A stretch of 64,000 nucleotides of DNA from Catenulispora pinistramenti (GTDB taxonomy: Bacteria; Actinomycetota; Actinomycetes; Streptomycetales; Catenulisporaceae), in assembly GCF_018274385.1 (NCBI RefSeq), contig NZ_JAAFYZ010000019.1:1-64000 (forward strand). Direction: 5' to 3'. The notes below the pieces were generated by a model. The model did no database searches. It worked only from the letters and a program-made list of their open reading frames with translations, and was not told the origin of the DNA. Shown in pieces: positions 53,101-60,873 of this stretch. The stretch's first letter is position 1. Every line of letters begins with the position of its first letter. The position numbers and the translations under genes are program-made.

Positions 53101-53343
53101 GCTTTCGCCCTGGCCGGCGGCGTCGGGGCGGAGACTTGGTGCTCCCGCCGAGGCCGCTCGACGCCCTGGGAGCTGGCGTGGATGCGCGCCCGGGCCCGCC
53201 GCGTCGCGGTGGTACAGCCGGGCGGTGCGGGCGCGGTGGATGCCGCGCTGCCGGCGACGGATGTGGGCGGCGGACCGCCGGGTGCGGGGCCGGGAGACGG
53301 CGACGCGCCCGGGCCGGACGTGCCGGAGGACGCGAGTGCGTGA
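50104..53343 (+). CDS. YfhO-family large membrane protein
   Basis: A 1079-aa protein with about a dozen hydrophobic helices in the first 600 residues and a large extracytoplasmic C-terminal part. The N-terminus (SVLADTDYMVRYGAYANAG), the helical VGGMAYVSGAYMVAWQGWPQ, and the near-C-terminal SDQVGWSATVDGKPARLVPA, then VPAGSHTVKLRY, match the YfhO family. Such proteins have a GT-C-like architecture and are linked to adding sugars to wall polymers. The last 70 residues are Pro/Gly/Ala-rich. It is coupled by a 4-nt overlap to the DPM-like gene, a natural donor-maker/transferase pair. Confidence 0.84.
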   Translation: MSRRRLRGTHLVTAVAVLAALYLAVGGIASQLAGRSVLADTDYMVRYGAYANAGFADSQSKNLMQSDVYSAEIPAEDLFAKGVKSGKAAAWDPYIVGGTPLGTNPNNALASPVTAPYYVLPSWLAPAYERLAEVLVGLVGLYLFLRRLKLSPPAALVGGMAYVSGAYMVAWQGWPQTRVGAFVPLVFWAVERCLQQRRFRDVAVLAVAVACLMLGGFPAVEGYALLTAGVYALVRTRKIGRLIGLGVGVAAGAGLAMFQLLPFAKFYSSWLIEGRGQSGSDHLDPVTFLTSFAPWAFGGVASNGQELWYLDRNAVEALGYVGAAVLVLVVVAVMAVRRGRILLPRGVWVFFVASAAVWMLLVYHGGWALAATQHVPVLRALFGANFIGRARCVTGLLLACLAAVGFEVVLRKRSEFVAAPASAAAVASSRGRFGQWVAVRLRIAPVARWAESASARWPRAWALAGRSAAPAWAALVVLAVGLEAWALVGQGRKLAVTEGANGYNGSDAASATRVAVATYNREIHSGLLLIGAAALLVGLLWLVSRFGGSVRRLGLVRVLAACGVVAMVAAEGTSFIGRFTPSADKSTFYPVTDTQEFLAANLGHSRYASTSEGSVLGTDSVYGLRALNGHAFLNSAFATLVKGMPGDPVPAPTRLAFSPDEAQATSPILDRLGVAYFTAAPSEPVFGTVHPAAGDGSSVDLQPNVPITVTLPVGDDVRALGLVPTSAADVFSYAPITSNDWIEVTVSDGAGTTTSKRLTEGIQTGVEFDVPLALDSPAQHGPRTATITLHTNKTTPLAVAAVAGAPALATVTDPGDGLKLVYAGSSVIYQRLNAMPRIRWADSSVVVSNAASRVNLLASGQLDASTVVLNSGTALPAPTLLASGTSSGTPAPGSAAADLAAASATVAGSASGTVDGAVTVTSDGMDSVGALVDNPTAGYLVVADSDQVGWSATVDGKPARLVPADQGLVAVSVPAGSHTVKLRYKSPDHGIGGYASAATAFALAGGVGAETWCSRRGRSTPWELAWMRARARRVAVVQPGGAGAVDAALPATDVGGGPPGAGPGDGDAPGPDVPEDASA

Positions 53344-53404
53344 GGCGTCGATTCGCGATTCGGGCTCGCGGTTCGGCTACGCCGGCTTACATCCGGTCGC
53401 CGAC

Positions 53405-54499
53405 TCAGCGCCCGAACCCAAGCTCCGTCAGCTTCGCGAGCAGCGGCTCCACCACATGCGCGGGCGTGAACTTCTCGCGGGCGGCGGTGCTCGACGCGTG
53501 CTTGAGCTTCGCCAGTTCGTCGGGGTTCTCCGCCAGCGCGGCGAGGGCGGCGGCGAGCGCTGCCGGGTCGCCGGGGGCGACGTAGCGGGCGGCGTCGCCG
53601 AAGGCCCGGCGCTGCGGCGGAGTGTCCGAGGTGACGATCGCGCAGCCGGCCGCCGCGCCCTGGTAGACCTTGTTCGGGACCACGCGCAGGGCCTTCGGGC
53701 CGGTGCCGAAGATGCCGAGGCACACGTCGTGCGCGGCGACCAGGGCGGGCAGGTCCGCGGAGGCGATCCAGTCGTGCCAGGTCACCGTCTCGGCGCTGCC
53801 CGCGTAGTCGAGGGCCTGCTGTTTGTCCTGGCCGCTGCCGATCATGGTGAACCGGATCGGCCGGTCGGTGAGGCGGGCGATGGCGCTGCCGATCGTGGCG
53901 GCGCCCTGGAGCGGGGTGAACAGGCCGTAGAAGACCACGCGCAGGGGGCTCTCGGCCGGCGCCGGTTCGGGCGCGAACCACTCGTCCGGAGCACCGACCG
54001 GCACCACCACCGCATGCTCCCGGTGTTTGGCGGGCAGGGTCTCCCGGTGTTCCTCGGTGTCGACCACGACCACGCGGGCGGAGCTGAGCGCGGCCGCATC
54101 GACAGCCCGCAGCAGGGGCTGCCGCACCCCGTGGCCGACCTGCCGGTCCCGCCCGGTGTCGGCGGCACCGATGAGATGGTCCAGCACCACGCGCCGGCGG
54201 CCGAACAGCACCCTGGCCAGCAGCACGTCGAAGTGCCCGAGGTACCCGACCACCACGACGTCGGGCCGCGGTCCGCGCACCGAACGCCACGCCAGCCGCG
54301 CCCAGCACCGCGCCAGCCGCGTCCCCAGGGCGGGCACGCGCCACGGTTGTGCCAGCATCTTGACCCGCGCGGCGGTGTCGAACCCCAAGGGCGCGTTACA
54401 CTCGCGCACCTCATGACCCGCACGACGCAGCCCCTCGGCGATGACTCCCACCCGGGGGTGCGCCGCCACATCGTAAGTACCGAAGATCAGGACGCGCAT
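53405..54499 (-). CDS. GT4-like glycosyltransferase
   Basis: A 364-aa GT-B enzyme. MRVLIFGTYDVAAHPRVGVI begins the Rossmann half; PDVVVVGYLGHFDVLLARVL and VVLDHLIGAADTGRDRQVG follow. The donor half has LRVVFYGLFTPLQGAATIG and PNKVYQGAAAGCAIVTSDT. The ATG (54499) has no SD. TACTGT on the same strand (54513-54508) ends 8 nt before it, so it may be leaderless. Its start codon overlaps the upstream edge of the divergent membrane-protein frame. Confidence 0.86.
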   Translation of the reverse strand: MRVLIFGTYDVAAHPRVGVIAEGLRRAGHEVRECNAPLGFDTAARVKMLAQPWRVPALGTRLARCWARLAWRSVRGPRPDVVVVGYLGHFDVLLARVLFGRRRVVLDHLIGAADTGRDRQVGHGVRQPLLRAVDAAALSSARVVVVDTEEHRETLPAKHREHAVVVPVGAPDEWFAPEPAPAESPLRVVFYGLFTPLQGAATIGSAIARLTDRPIRFTMIGSGQDKQQALDYAGSAETVTWHDWIASADLPALVAAHDVCLGIFGTGPKALRVVPNKVYQGAAAGCAIVTSDTPPQRRAFGDAARYVAPGDPAALAAALAALAENPDELAKLKHASSTAAREKFTPAHVVEPLLAKLTELGFGR

Positions 54500-54507
54500 G
54501 GTCAGCC

Positions 54508-54513
54508 ACAGTA
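54508..54513 (-). promoter_or_regulatory. -10 hexamer of the minus-strand glycosyltransferase
   Basis: TACTGT on the minus strand, 8 nt from the ATG at 54499. It lies inside the open frame of the divergent gene, supporting a later start for that gene. Confidence 0.4.
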
Positions 54514-54701
54514 GCGGTTCCGCCTATGGCCGCAGGGCCGGTGACGGCGAGTCAGCCGGCGCCGAAAGCCTGGCCGACGCGACCGGTGCGCCCGCGGCCG
54601 ACCCGGGCGGCGCCGAAGGCGCCTCGGCTCAGAGACAGGCGCCTCCAGCGACGCCTTCCGCCGACGGTGCTCCGGCCAACGCGGAGCGCTCGGCCGGTGT
54701 C

Positions 54702-55877
54702 ATGACCAGTACTCCGGCCAAGGCGGAACCCCCGGCTGGTGTCGCGATCAGCGCTTCGGCCAAGGCCACTGCCGCCGCCGGCTCCAACGCGGCCGGCTCC
54801 AACGCGGCCGGTTCCAACGCGGCCGGTTCCAACGCCGCCGGCGGCTCCAACGTCGTCGCCGGAGCCGACACCGACACCGTCACCGTCACGGAAGCCGATC
54901 TCGAAGCCGACCTCGAAGCACCCCTGCGCCCCGCCCCCAACCGCCGCTCCCAGCTGTTCCGCCTGGCCTTCCTGCTGCTCACCCTCGCCGCCGGCGCCTA
55001 CGCCGTGGCCCACCAGTGGACCCGCGTCCGCACCGGCTTCGCCGACCTGGGCCCCGTGCCCCTGCTCGTCGCGCTCCTGCCGGCCCTGGCGTCGGTCGGC
55101 GCGATGATGCTGGCCTGGCGCGGTCTGCTCGGCGCCCTCGGTTCGCCGCTGCGCCTGCGCCCCGCCTCGCGTATCTTCTTCACCAGCCAGCTCGGCAAGT
55201 ACCTGCCCGGCTCGGTCTGGCCGGTGGTCGCCCAGATGCAGCTCGGCCGCGCCTACCGCATCCCGCGGGCCCGCAGCGCTGCCGCCGCTGCCTTGGCGAT
55301 GCTCGTCTCGCTGGCGTCCGCGCTGGTGCTGGCCGCTGTGGCGCTCCCGCTCGGCGGCGGGGCGAAGGCCGCGGGCTACTGGTGGGCCTTCATCGTGGTA
55401 CCGGTGCTGTTGGCCGGGTTGCATCCCAGGATCGCGAACCCCGCGTTGCGGATGCTCTTCCGCCTCACCCGGCGCCCCGCGATCGAGCCGCTGACCGGGC
55501 GCACCATCGCCGAGACCGCCGGACGCAGCGTGGTCGGCTGGCTCCTCGCCGGTGCGCACATCTGGATCCTGGCGATGGCGCTCGGCGCGTCACCGTGGCG
55601 CGCGCTGCTCTTGGGCATCGGCGGCTACGCCTTCGCCTGGAGCGTCGGCTTTCTCATCGTCTTCGCCCCGGCCGGTGCCGGCGTTCGCGAGCTGATCCTG
55701 GTCGCCGCGCTGCAACCGGTGCTCGACCCGGCCAAGGCGACGGTCGTCGCGCTCGCCTCGCGGCTGGTGACCATCGTCGCCGACCTCGTCGCCGCCGCGG
55801 TCACCGCCCGCGAGGGCAGCCGGGGGAAGAAAGCCGATGAAGCCTCGTCCGAGGCGCCCGCCGAAGCCGCCGTGTAG
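54702..55877 (+). CDS. LPG-synthase-TM (UPF0104) family membrane protein
   Basis: About 391 aa from ATG 54702. The frame is open back to an ATG at 54498, but that start overlaps the divergent gene's start codon. An Ala/Ser/Asn-rich N-terminal part with GSNAA repeats precedes eight or so TM helices of the lysylphosphatidylglycerol-synthase membrane-domain/AglD family (TSQLGKYLPGSVWPVVAQMQ; GYAFAWSVGFLIVFAPAGAG, then VREL). There is no aminoacyl-transferase domain, so it resembles the stand-alone proteins thought to act in lipid or glycan export and flipping. It lies between two glycosyltransferase genes. Confidence 0.8.
   Translation: MTSTPAKAEPPAGVAISASAKATAAAGSNAAGSNAAGSNAAGSNAAGGSNVVAGADTDTVTVTEADLEADLEAPLRPAPNRRSQLFRLAFLLLTLAAGAYAVAHQWTRVRTGFADLGPVPLLVALLPALASVGAMMLAWRGLLGALGSPLRLRPASRIFFTSQLGKYLPGSVWPVVAQMQLGRAYRIPRARSAAAAALAMLVSLASALVLAAVALPLGGGAKAAGYWWAFIVVPVLLAGLHPRIANPALRMLFRLTRRPAIEPLTGRTIAETAGRSVVGWLLAGAHIWILAMALGASPWRALLLGIGGYAFAWSVGFLIVFAPAGAGVRELILVAALQPVLDPAKATVVALASRLVTIVADLVAAAVTAREGSRGKKADEASSEAPAEAAV
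54780..54857 (+). repeat. 15-bp in-frame tandem repeats encoding GSNAA
   Basis: Four contiguous 15-bp units (54780-54839, GGCTCCAACGCGGCC with C/T and G/C changes), a 3-bp spacer, then a diverged fifth copy. They encode GSNAA repeats in the N-terminal tail of the adjacent membrane protein, a likely length-variable region. Confidence 0.85.
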
Positions 55878-55890
55878 CGGCACCGCCCTC

Positions 55891-56817
55891 TCACGACTCC
55901 TTGGGCGGCAGCGGCGGCATCCGGAAAGCCTTGCGCACCACCGGATTCCGCTTCACCGCCAGCTCCGTCGCCGCCATCCGCCAGCGCACGTAGCCCTTCT
56001 TCGAGTACCGCCACTCCCGCTTGTGCCGGGCCCAGTCCACCTTCCGCGGCTCCGGCACCGCGCCCAGCTTCTCCGAAGCCAGCGCCTGGTACTTCTCCTG
56101 GAGCGACGTCCGCAATGCGGAGTCCTCGGCGTCCTTGTTGACGTTGCTGATGTTCGCGTCGTGCCGCCGGTACAGGAACGACGGCGTCCGCGAGTAGACG
56201 AACTCGCGCCCGTCGATCAGCAGCGTCGCCCACACCGGGTACAGCATCTGCGCCAGCAGCGCCGGGTCCAGCTCCACCGCCTGGATCAGCTCGGTCCGGA
56301 CGAACGCCCCGTCGTTCACGTCGATCCGGCCGATCAGCAGGTCGCCCAGGTGCGCGGCCCGCCGCCGCTTCGCGTACTGCCGGTTCAGCTCACCGTCGGT
56401 GATGAAGTACGACGCCGCCGACACGTCCGCGCCATGCCGCATGTTCCGCAGGTGCAGTGTGATGTGCTCCGGCAGCATGATGTCGTCGTCGCCGAAGATG
56501 GTCAGGTAGCGCGAGGCGGCCAGCGAGACTCCCAGGGCGATCGCGGCGCCCGGGTCCTTGCGGCCGTCGTGCACCTCCACCCGCGCGTAGTCGACGCTCA
56601 CCGCCGGGCCGGCCGCGGCGGCAGCGGCGGTCATCTCGGCGACCGCCTCCCGGGTCGAGTCGGTCGGGGACGCGTCGTCCACCACCAGTACCCGCACCGT
56701 GGCCCCGAGTTTGTCCGAGGCCGCGCGGGCCGAGGCGACGATGGACTGCACCGTCTCCCGCAACAGCCCCGGCCGCTCCCGCGTGGGGACGATGACAGTG
56801 AGTTCAGGGTCGGTCAC
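55891..56817 (-). CDS. Family 2 glycosyltransferase
   Basis: A 308-aa GT-A enzyme. LTVIVPTRERPGLLRETVQS, VLVVDDASPTDSTREAV and the metal-site YLTIFGDDDIMLPEHI with an extended DDD. GAFVRTELIQAVELD and the acidic acceptor region follow. It has no TM helices. GTG 56817 has GAGGAG 4 nt upstream; the open frame reaches 56832. It is convergent with the UPF0104 gene and divergent from the nucleotide-sugar dehydrogenase gene. Confidence 0.85.
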   Translation of the reverse strand: MTDPELTVIVPTRERPGLLRETVQSIVASARAASDKLGATVRVLVVDDASPTDSTREAVAEMTAAAAAAGPAVSVDYARVEVHDGRKDPGAAIALGVSLAASRYLTIFGDDDIMLPEHITLHLRNMRHGADVSAASYFITDGELNRQYAKRRRAAHLGDLLIGRIDVNDGAFVRTELIQAVELDPALLAQMLYPVWATLLIDGREFVYSRTPSFLYRRHDANISNVNKDAEDSALRTSLQEKYQALASEKLGAVPEPRKVDWARHKREWRYSKKGYVRWRMAATELAVKRNPVVRKAFRMPPLPPKES

Positions 56818-56940
56818 GGCGCTCCTCAGCAAGTAGACGGCATAAGGGTATTAGGAACCGGGCCGGGTACGCTGGCGTCTTCAAGCTTGGCTGTCCAAGT
56901 TGAAAATACAAACGTTCCCGAACCTGGAGTCCGGAGCACT

Positions 56941-58272
56941 GTGAAGATCAGCGTCATTGGAATGGGCAAGATCGGCCTGCCGCTGGCCGTCCAGTTCGCC
57001 TCGAAGGGGCACCAGGTCCACGGTATCGACGTCGTGCCGCGGGTGGTCGACCAGATCAACGCCGGCGTGGAGCCGTTCCCCGGTGAGGCCGAGCTCGACG
57101 TGCGGCTGCCGCGAGTGGTCGAGGCGGGCACCCTGACCGCCACCCTGGACGGGGTCGCCGCGGTCGCCGACAGCGACGCGGTCGTGGTCGTCGTCCCGGT
57201 GGTCGTGGACGAGGACGCGGTGCCGGACTTCCGGGCCATGGACGCCGCCACCCAGACCATCGCCGCCGGCCTGAAGCAGGCCGCCGCGAACGGCCGCACC
57301 GGCATCCTGCTGAGCTACGAGACCACGCTGCCGGTGCACACCACCCGCGAGCGCTTCGTGCCCGCCCTGGAGTCCGCATCGGGCCTGAACGCCGGCCGTG
57401 ACTTCCTGCTCTGCCACAGCCCCGAGCGGGTCTACACCGGCCGGGTCTTCTCCGACCTGCGCAAGTACCCGAAGCTGGTCGGCGGCATCGACGCCGCCTC
57501 GGCCGAGGCCGCGGTCGCCTTTTACGAGGCGGTCCTGGACTTCGACGAGCGCCCGGACCTCAAGCGCGGCAACGGCGTGTGGGACCTGGGCTCCGCGGAG
57601 GCCGCCGAGCTGGCCAAGCTCGCCGAGACCACCTACCGCGACGTCAACATCGGCCTGGCCAACCAGTTCGCGCGGTTCGCCGACCGCACCGGCATCGACA
57701 TCTTCCAGGTGATCGAGGCCTCCAACAGCCAGCCGTTCAGCCACATCCACCAGCCGGGTCCGGCGGTCGGCGGCCACTGCATCCCGGTCTACCCGCGCTT
57801 CTACCTGTTCAACGACCCCGAGGCCTCGATCGTGCGCGCGGCCCGCGAGTCCAACCTCGCGCAGCCGGCCTACCTGGTCGGGCTGCTGGAGGGCCTGCTC
57901 GGCGGCGCGACCGGCGGCGGCGGGCTGGCCGGCCGCAAGGTGCTGGTGCTCGGCGCGGCCTACCGCGGCGGCGGCGTGAAGGAGACCGCGTTCTCCGGCG
58001 TCTTCGGCCTGGTCGCGGCGCTGGCCGGGGACGGCGCGGTGCCGCTGGTCTCCGACCCGCTGTACAGCTCCGAGGAACTGGCCGCGCTCGGCCTGCCGGC
58101 CTACGAGCCCGGCACCGAGATCGCCGGCATCATCGTGCACACCGAGCACGAGGAGTACCGCGAGCTGTCGGCCGCGGACTTCCCCGGCGTGAAGGTGATC
58201 GTCGACGGCCGCAACATCACCGACCCGGCCAAGTGGGACGGCGTCGCGCGCAAGGTCCTCGGCATCGCCTGA
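56941..58272 (+). CDS. UDP-N-acetylglucosamine 6-dehydrogenase (WbpA/WecC-type)
   Basis: A 443-aa nucleotide-sugar dehydrogenase. Rossmann motif ISVIGMGKIGLPLAVQFASK; YRDVNIGLANQFARFA, then the Cys-nucleophile motif GPAVGGHCIPVYPRFY, the form found in UDP-HexNAc dehydrogenases; C-terminal LVLGAAYRGGGVKETAFSG. The GTG has GGAG about 6 nt upstream. It would make UDP-GlcNAc-uronate, the substrate needed by the WbpB/E/D-like trio at 46-49 kb. A TACGCT -10-like hexamer is at 56868-56873, and a small bulged hairpin (56881-56903) lies in the leader. Confidence 0.88.
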   Translation: MKISVIGMGKIGLPLAVQFASKGHQVHGIDVVPRVVDQINAGVEPFPGEAELDVRLPRVVEAGTLTATLDGVAAVADSDAVVVVVPVVVDEDAVPDFRAMDAATQTIAAGLKQAAANGRTGILLSYETTLPVHTTRERFVPALESASGLNAGRDFLLCHSPERVYTGRVFSDLRKYPKLVGGIDAASAEAAVAFYEAVLDFDERPDLKRGNGVWDLGSAEAAELAKLAETTYRDVNIGLANQFARFADRTGIDIFQVIEASNSQPFSHIHQPGPAVGGHCIPVYPRFYLFNDPEASIVRAARESNLAQPAYLVGLLEGLLGGATGGGGLAGRKVLVLGAAYRGGGVKETAFSGVFGLVAALAGDGAVPLVSDPLYSSEELAALGLPAYEPGTEIAGIIVHTEHEEYRELSAADFPGVKVIVDGRNITDPAKWDGVARKVLGIA

Positions 58273-58333
58273 GCACGGCGGCGGTAGGCAACACAACCAA
58301 GCAACTCAGCTAAGCAACACAGCGAGGGGGGCG

Positions 58334-58939
58334 ATGGTGGCGATCCGAGCGATCATCCCCGACATCGGCGGGGTCCTGGAACACACCCCGGACCTGGGCA
58401 CCGTGGCGCGCTGGACGCCGGAGTTCGGCGCCGGCTGGGAGCACCGCGTCGACCCGGTCTTCCGGGCCGGCGAGATCGGCACCATCACCCTCGAAGAGGT
58501 CCACGAGCGGGCCGCCGCCACCCTCGGGGTGCCGGTGGCCCGCTTCGAGGCCTACATGGACGACGTCTGGGTCGAGTACGTCGGCACCTACAACGCCGAG
58601 CTGGCCGCCTACTGGAGTGCCCGCCGCGCCGAGGGCTACCAGACCGCGATCATCAGCAACAGCTTCGTCGGCGCGCGCGAGCGCGAGGAGGAGGCGCACC
58701 GCTTCAGCGAGCTGACCGACCTGATCGTGTACTCGCACGAGGTCGGCGTGATGAAGCCGGACCCGGCCATCTACGAACTCTGCTTGGACCGGCTCGGTAT
58801 GCGGCCGCAGGAGACGGTGTTCGTAGACGACTTCGAGCCGAACTGCGAGGCGGCCCGCGCGCTCGGCATGGCCGCGGTGCTCTTCAAAGACACCGCGCAG
58901 GCCGTCCGCGACCTCGACGCGCTCCTGCAAAAGGACTGA
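58334..58939 (+). CDS. HAD-superfamily hydrolase (phosphatase)
   Basis: A 201-aa HAD subfamily IA protein. Motif I IIPDIGGVLE (nucleophile Asp in DIGG), motif II in TAIISNSF, motif III Lys in GVMKPDPAIYELCL, motif IV VFVDDFEPNCEAARALGM. The cap is small and helical. The substrate is unknown; a sugar or nucleotide phosphate is typical. It lies 61 nt downstream of the UDP-sugar dehydrogenase on the same strand. Confidence 0.88.
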   Translation: MVAIRAIIPDIGGVLEHTPDLGTVARWTPEFGAGWEHRVDPVFRAGEIGTITLEEVHERAAATLGVPVARFEAYMDDVWVEYVGTYNAELAAYWSARRAEGYQTAIISNSFVGAREREEEAHRFSELTDLIVYSHEVGVMKPDPAIYELCLDRLGMRPQETVFVDDFEPNCEAARALGMAAVLFKDTAQAVRDLDALLQKD

Positions 58940-58988
58940 TCCGCCGCCGCGCCGATGACTTCCGCGCGGCCGGATCGTCTGTACAGGC

Positions 58989-59516
58989 ATGAGTGACCTC
59001 AAGCCCCTGCGGGCCAAGAACCTGTCCCTGCCCAAGTACGGACTTGATGAGCTGGAGTGGGACGCCGTCGAGCAGGCGATCGCCGGCGCGGTGGCCGGCC
59101 CCGGCCGCTCCTGGTTCCTCACCACCCTGAACCCCGACGGCTCCCCGCACACCACCGGGTTCGGCCACAGCTGGCTGAACGGCGCCATCCACTTCACCAC
59201 CGGCCCGGAGATCCGCAAGACCCGGAACCTGGTCGCCGACCCGCGCTGCGCCGTCGCGGCCCCGATCGAGGGCTACGACGTCACCTTCGACGGCGAGGCG
59301 CACCGCGTCACCGACCCCGCGGTGGTGCAGACCGTCGCCGGTATGTACGTCGCCGGCGGCTGGCCCTGCCGAGCCGAGGGCGACGTGATCACCGCGCCGT
59401 TCAGCGCCCCGAGCGCCGGTCCCGGCCCCTGGCAGGTCTACCGGATCGAGGTGCTGTCGGCGGTCGCGCTGAAGAGCACCGGGGACGGTGGCGCGACGAA
59501 GTGGTGGTTCCGGTAG
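58989..59516 (+). CDS. Pyridoxamine-phosphate-oxidase-fold flavoprotein
   Basis: A 175-aa split-barrel protein: SWFLTTLNPDGSPHTTGFGH, HFTTGPEIRKTRNLVADPRC and the C-terminal GGATKWWFR are typical of the actinobacterial PNPOx-like family that binds FMN or F420. The substrate is unknown. ATG start at 58989; convergent with an LCP gene 38 nt away. Confidence 0.86.
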   Translation: MSDLKPLRAKNLSLPKYGLDELEWDAVEQAIAGAVAGPGRSWFLTTLNPDGSPHTTGFGHSWLNGAIHFTTGPEIRKTRNLVADPRCAVAAPIEGYDVTFDGEAHRVTDPAVVQTVAGMYVAGGWPCRAEGDVITAPFSAPSAGPGPWQVYRIEVLSAVALKSTGDGGATKWWFR

Positions 59517-59554
59517 AGGTCGGCGCTACACAGAGCCCTGTCAGGGCAGCCCTG

Positions 59555-60739
59555 TCAGGGCGTCGTCTGTTCCCCCTGCTTCGCCGACAACGCCAGCACA
59601 TCCGCCGGAACCGGCGCGTCCTGCCGCATCGCCGTGAACAGGTCCTGCGCCATCGGCGCCAGCTGCACGCGGTTCGGGTCCGGCTGGTACCACTGCCACG
59701 GCACCGTCAGGTAGGTGATCTGCTGGCGCGGCACCTGCTTCAGGTCCGAGGCGAAGTCCGCCAGCGCGGTCAGCGAGCCGAGGGCGGGGTCGGTGGTGAG
59801 GGCCTTGGTGGCGGCGTCCAGCACCTTGTAGAGCTTCGCCGGGTCGTTCAGGGTGCCGTTGTCGGCCAGGGTGTCCAGCGCCGAGTTCAGGAACTGCTGC
59901 TGGCGGCTCATCCGGCCGATGTCCGAGCCGTCGCCGAGGTTGTGCCGGGCCCGGACGAAGGCCAGGGCCTGGTCGCCGTTCACCACGGTGGTGCCGGCCG
60001 GCAGGTTCAGGTGCGAGTCGGGGTCGTTGACCGCCTGGTCCAGGTGGACCGGGATGCCGCCGATGGCGTTCACGATGTTCTTGAAGCCCGTGAAGTCGAC
60101 CACCAGTACGTGGTCGATGTTCAGGCCGCTGAAGGTCTCGACGGTCTTCACCGTGCAGGCCGCGCCGCCGATCGAGAACGCCGCGTTGAACATGCCGAAC
60201 TGGGGCTGGGACTGGGTCCCGTTCGGCTGGGTGCAGGTCGGGGTCTGCACCATCGAGTCGCGCGGGATCGAGGCCACCGTCGCGCTCTTCCGGTCCGCGG
60301 CCACGTGCAGCAGCATCGTGGTGTCCGAGCGGGCCCCGGAGTTGGCGTCGCCGTACTGCGCGTTGGCACCGTCCCGGTCGTCGGAGCCGATCAGCAGGAC
60401 GTTCATCGCGGCGCCGGCGCCGGGGGAGGGGCTGGCCGGCTTCGGCTTCAGGGCGTCCGGCAGCCCGGGCGCGTCGTCGGCGTGGATGTCGACGGTCCGG
60501 ATGTTGTCGTTCAGCCGGTTGTACACGCTCCACAGCCCGGCGGCGCCGGCGATGGCCAGCACTGACAGCGAGGTCGCGCAGATGATGACGACCCGGCGCC
60601 GGGGCATGGAGCCGCTGTCGGCGGGGCCGGCGTGGCGCCGGGAGCGGCGGGAGCCGGGACGGCGCGGGTCGGCGGGGGTGTCGCGGGCGTCGTCGGCGTC
60701 GTCCGGGCGGTCGGCCGGGCCGGTGGTCTGGTCGTCCAT
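59555..60739 (-). CDS. LytR-CpsA-Psr family glycopolymer ligase
   Basis: A 394-aa LCP protein. Basic cytoplasmic N-terminus, one TM helix (about 50-70), then the extracytoplasmic LCP domain: NVLLIGSDDRDG, ARSDTTMLLHVAADRKSATV, ASIPRDSMVQTP with the catalytic-pocket Asp and Args, and FVRARHNLGDGSDIGRMSRQ. LCP enzymes move glycopolymers from polyprenyl carriers to peptidoglycan. It has no LytR_C domain. Upstream on the minus strand are TATAAA and CATAGT -10-like hexamers (60751-60767). Confidence 0.92.
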   Translation of the reverse strand: MDDQTTGPADRPDDADDARDTPADPRRPGSRRSRRHAGPADSGSMPRRRVVIICATSLSVLAIAGAAGLWSVYNRLNDNIRTVDIHADDAPGLPDALKPKPASPSPGAGAAMNVLLIGSDDRDGANAQYGDANSGARSDTTMLLHVAADRKSATVASIPRDSMVQTPTCTQPNGTQSQPQFGMFNAAFSIGGAACTVKTVETFSGLNIDHVLVVDFTGFKNIVNAIGGIPVHLDQAVNDPDSHLNLPAGTTVVNGDQALAFVRARHNLGDGSDIGRMSRQQQFLNSALDTLADNGTLNDPAKLYKVLDAATKALTTDPALGSLTALADFASDLKQVPRQQITYLTVPWQWYQPDPNRVQLAPMAQDLFTAMRQDAPVPADVLALSAKQGEQTTP

Positions 60740-60808
60740 GGTGAGACGAGACTATGTCATTTTTATAGGGACTTCGTCCTGGATGTCCCAGTGCTGCGAC
60801 ATCTGTGC

Positions 60809-60854
60809 GAACGGCCGGTCACCCGCTCGCCGGGAGCGCGGTGACCGGCCGTTC
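60809..60854. terminator. Terminator between the two LCP genes
   Basis: Perfect 15-bp stem GAACGGCCGGTCACC / GGTGACCGGCCGTTC with an inner CGCTC/GAGCG pair, 20 nt past the stop of the minus-strand LCP gene at 60874. It separates the two LCP genes into different transcripts. Confidence 0.85.
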
Positions 60855-60873
60855 GGCGGCGGTGTCGGGCGGC

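Noticed and set aside
54780-54857. Direct repeats as a possible CRISPR-like array
   Set aside because: The units are contiguous, 15 bp, in frame, and encode GSNAA; there are no spacers and no cas genes.
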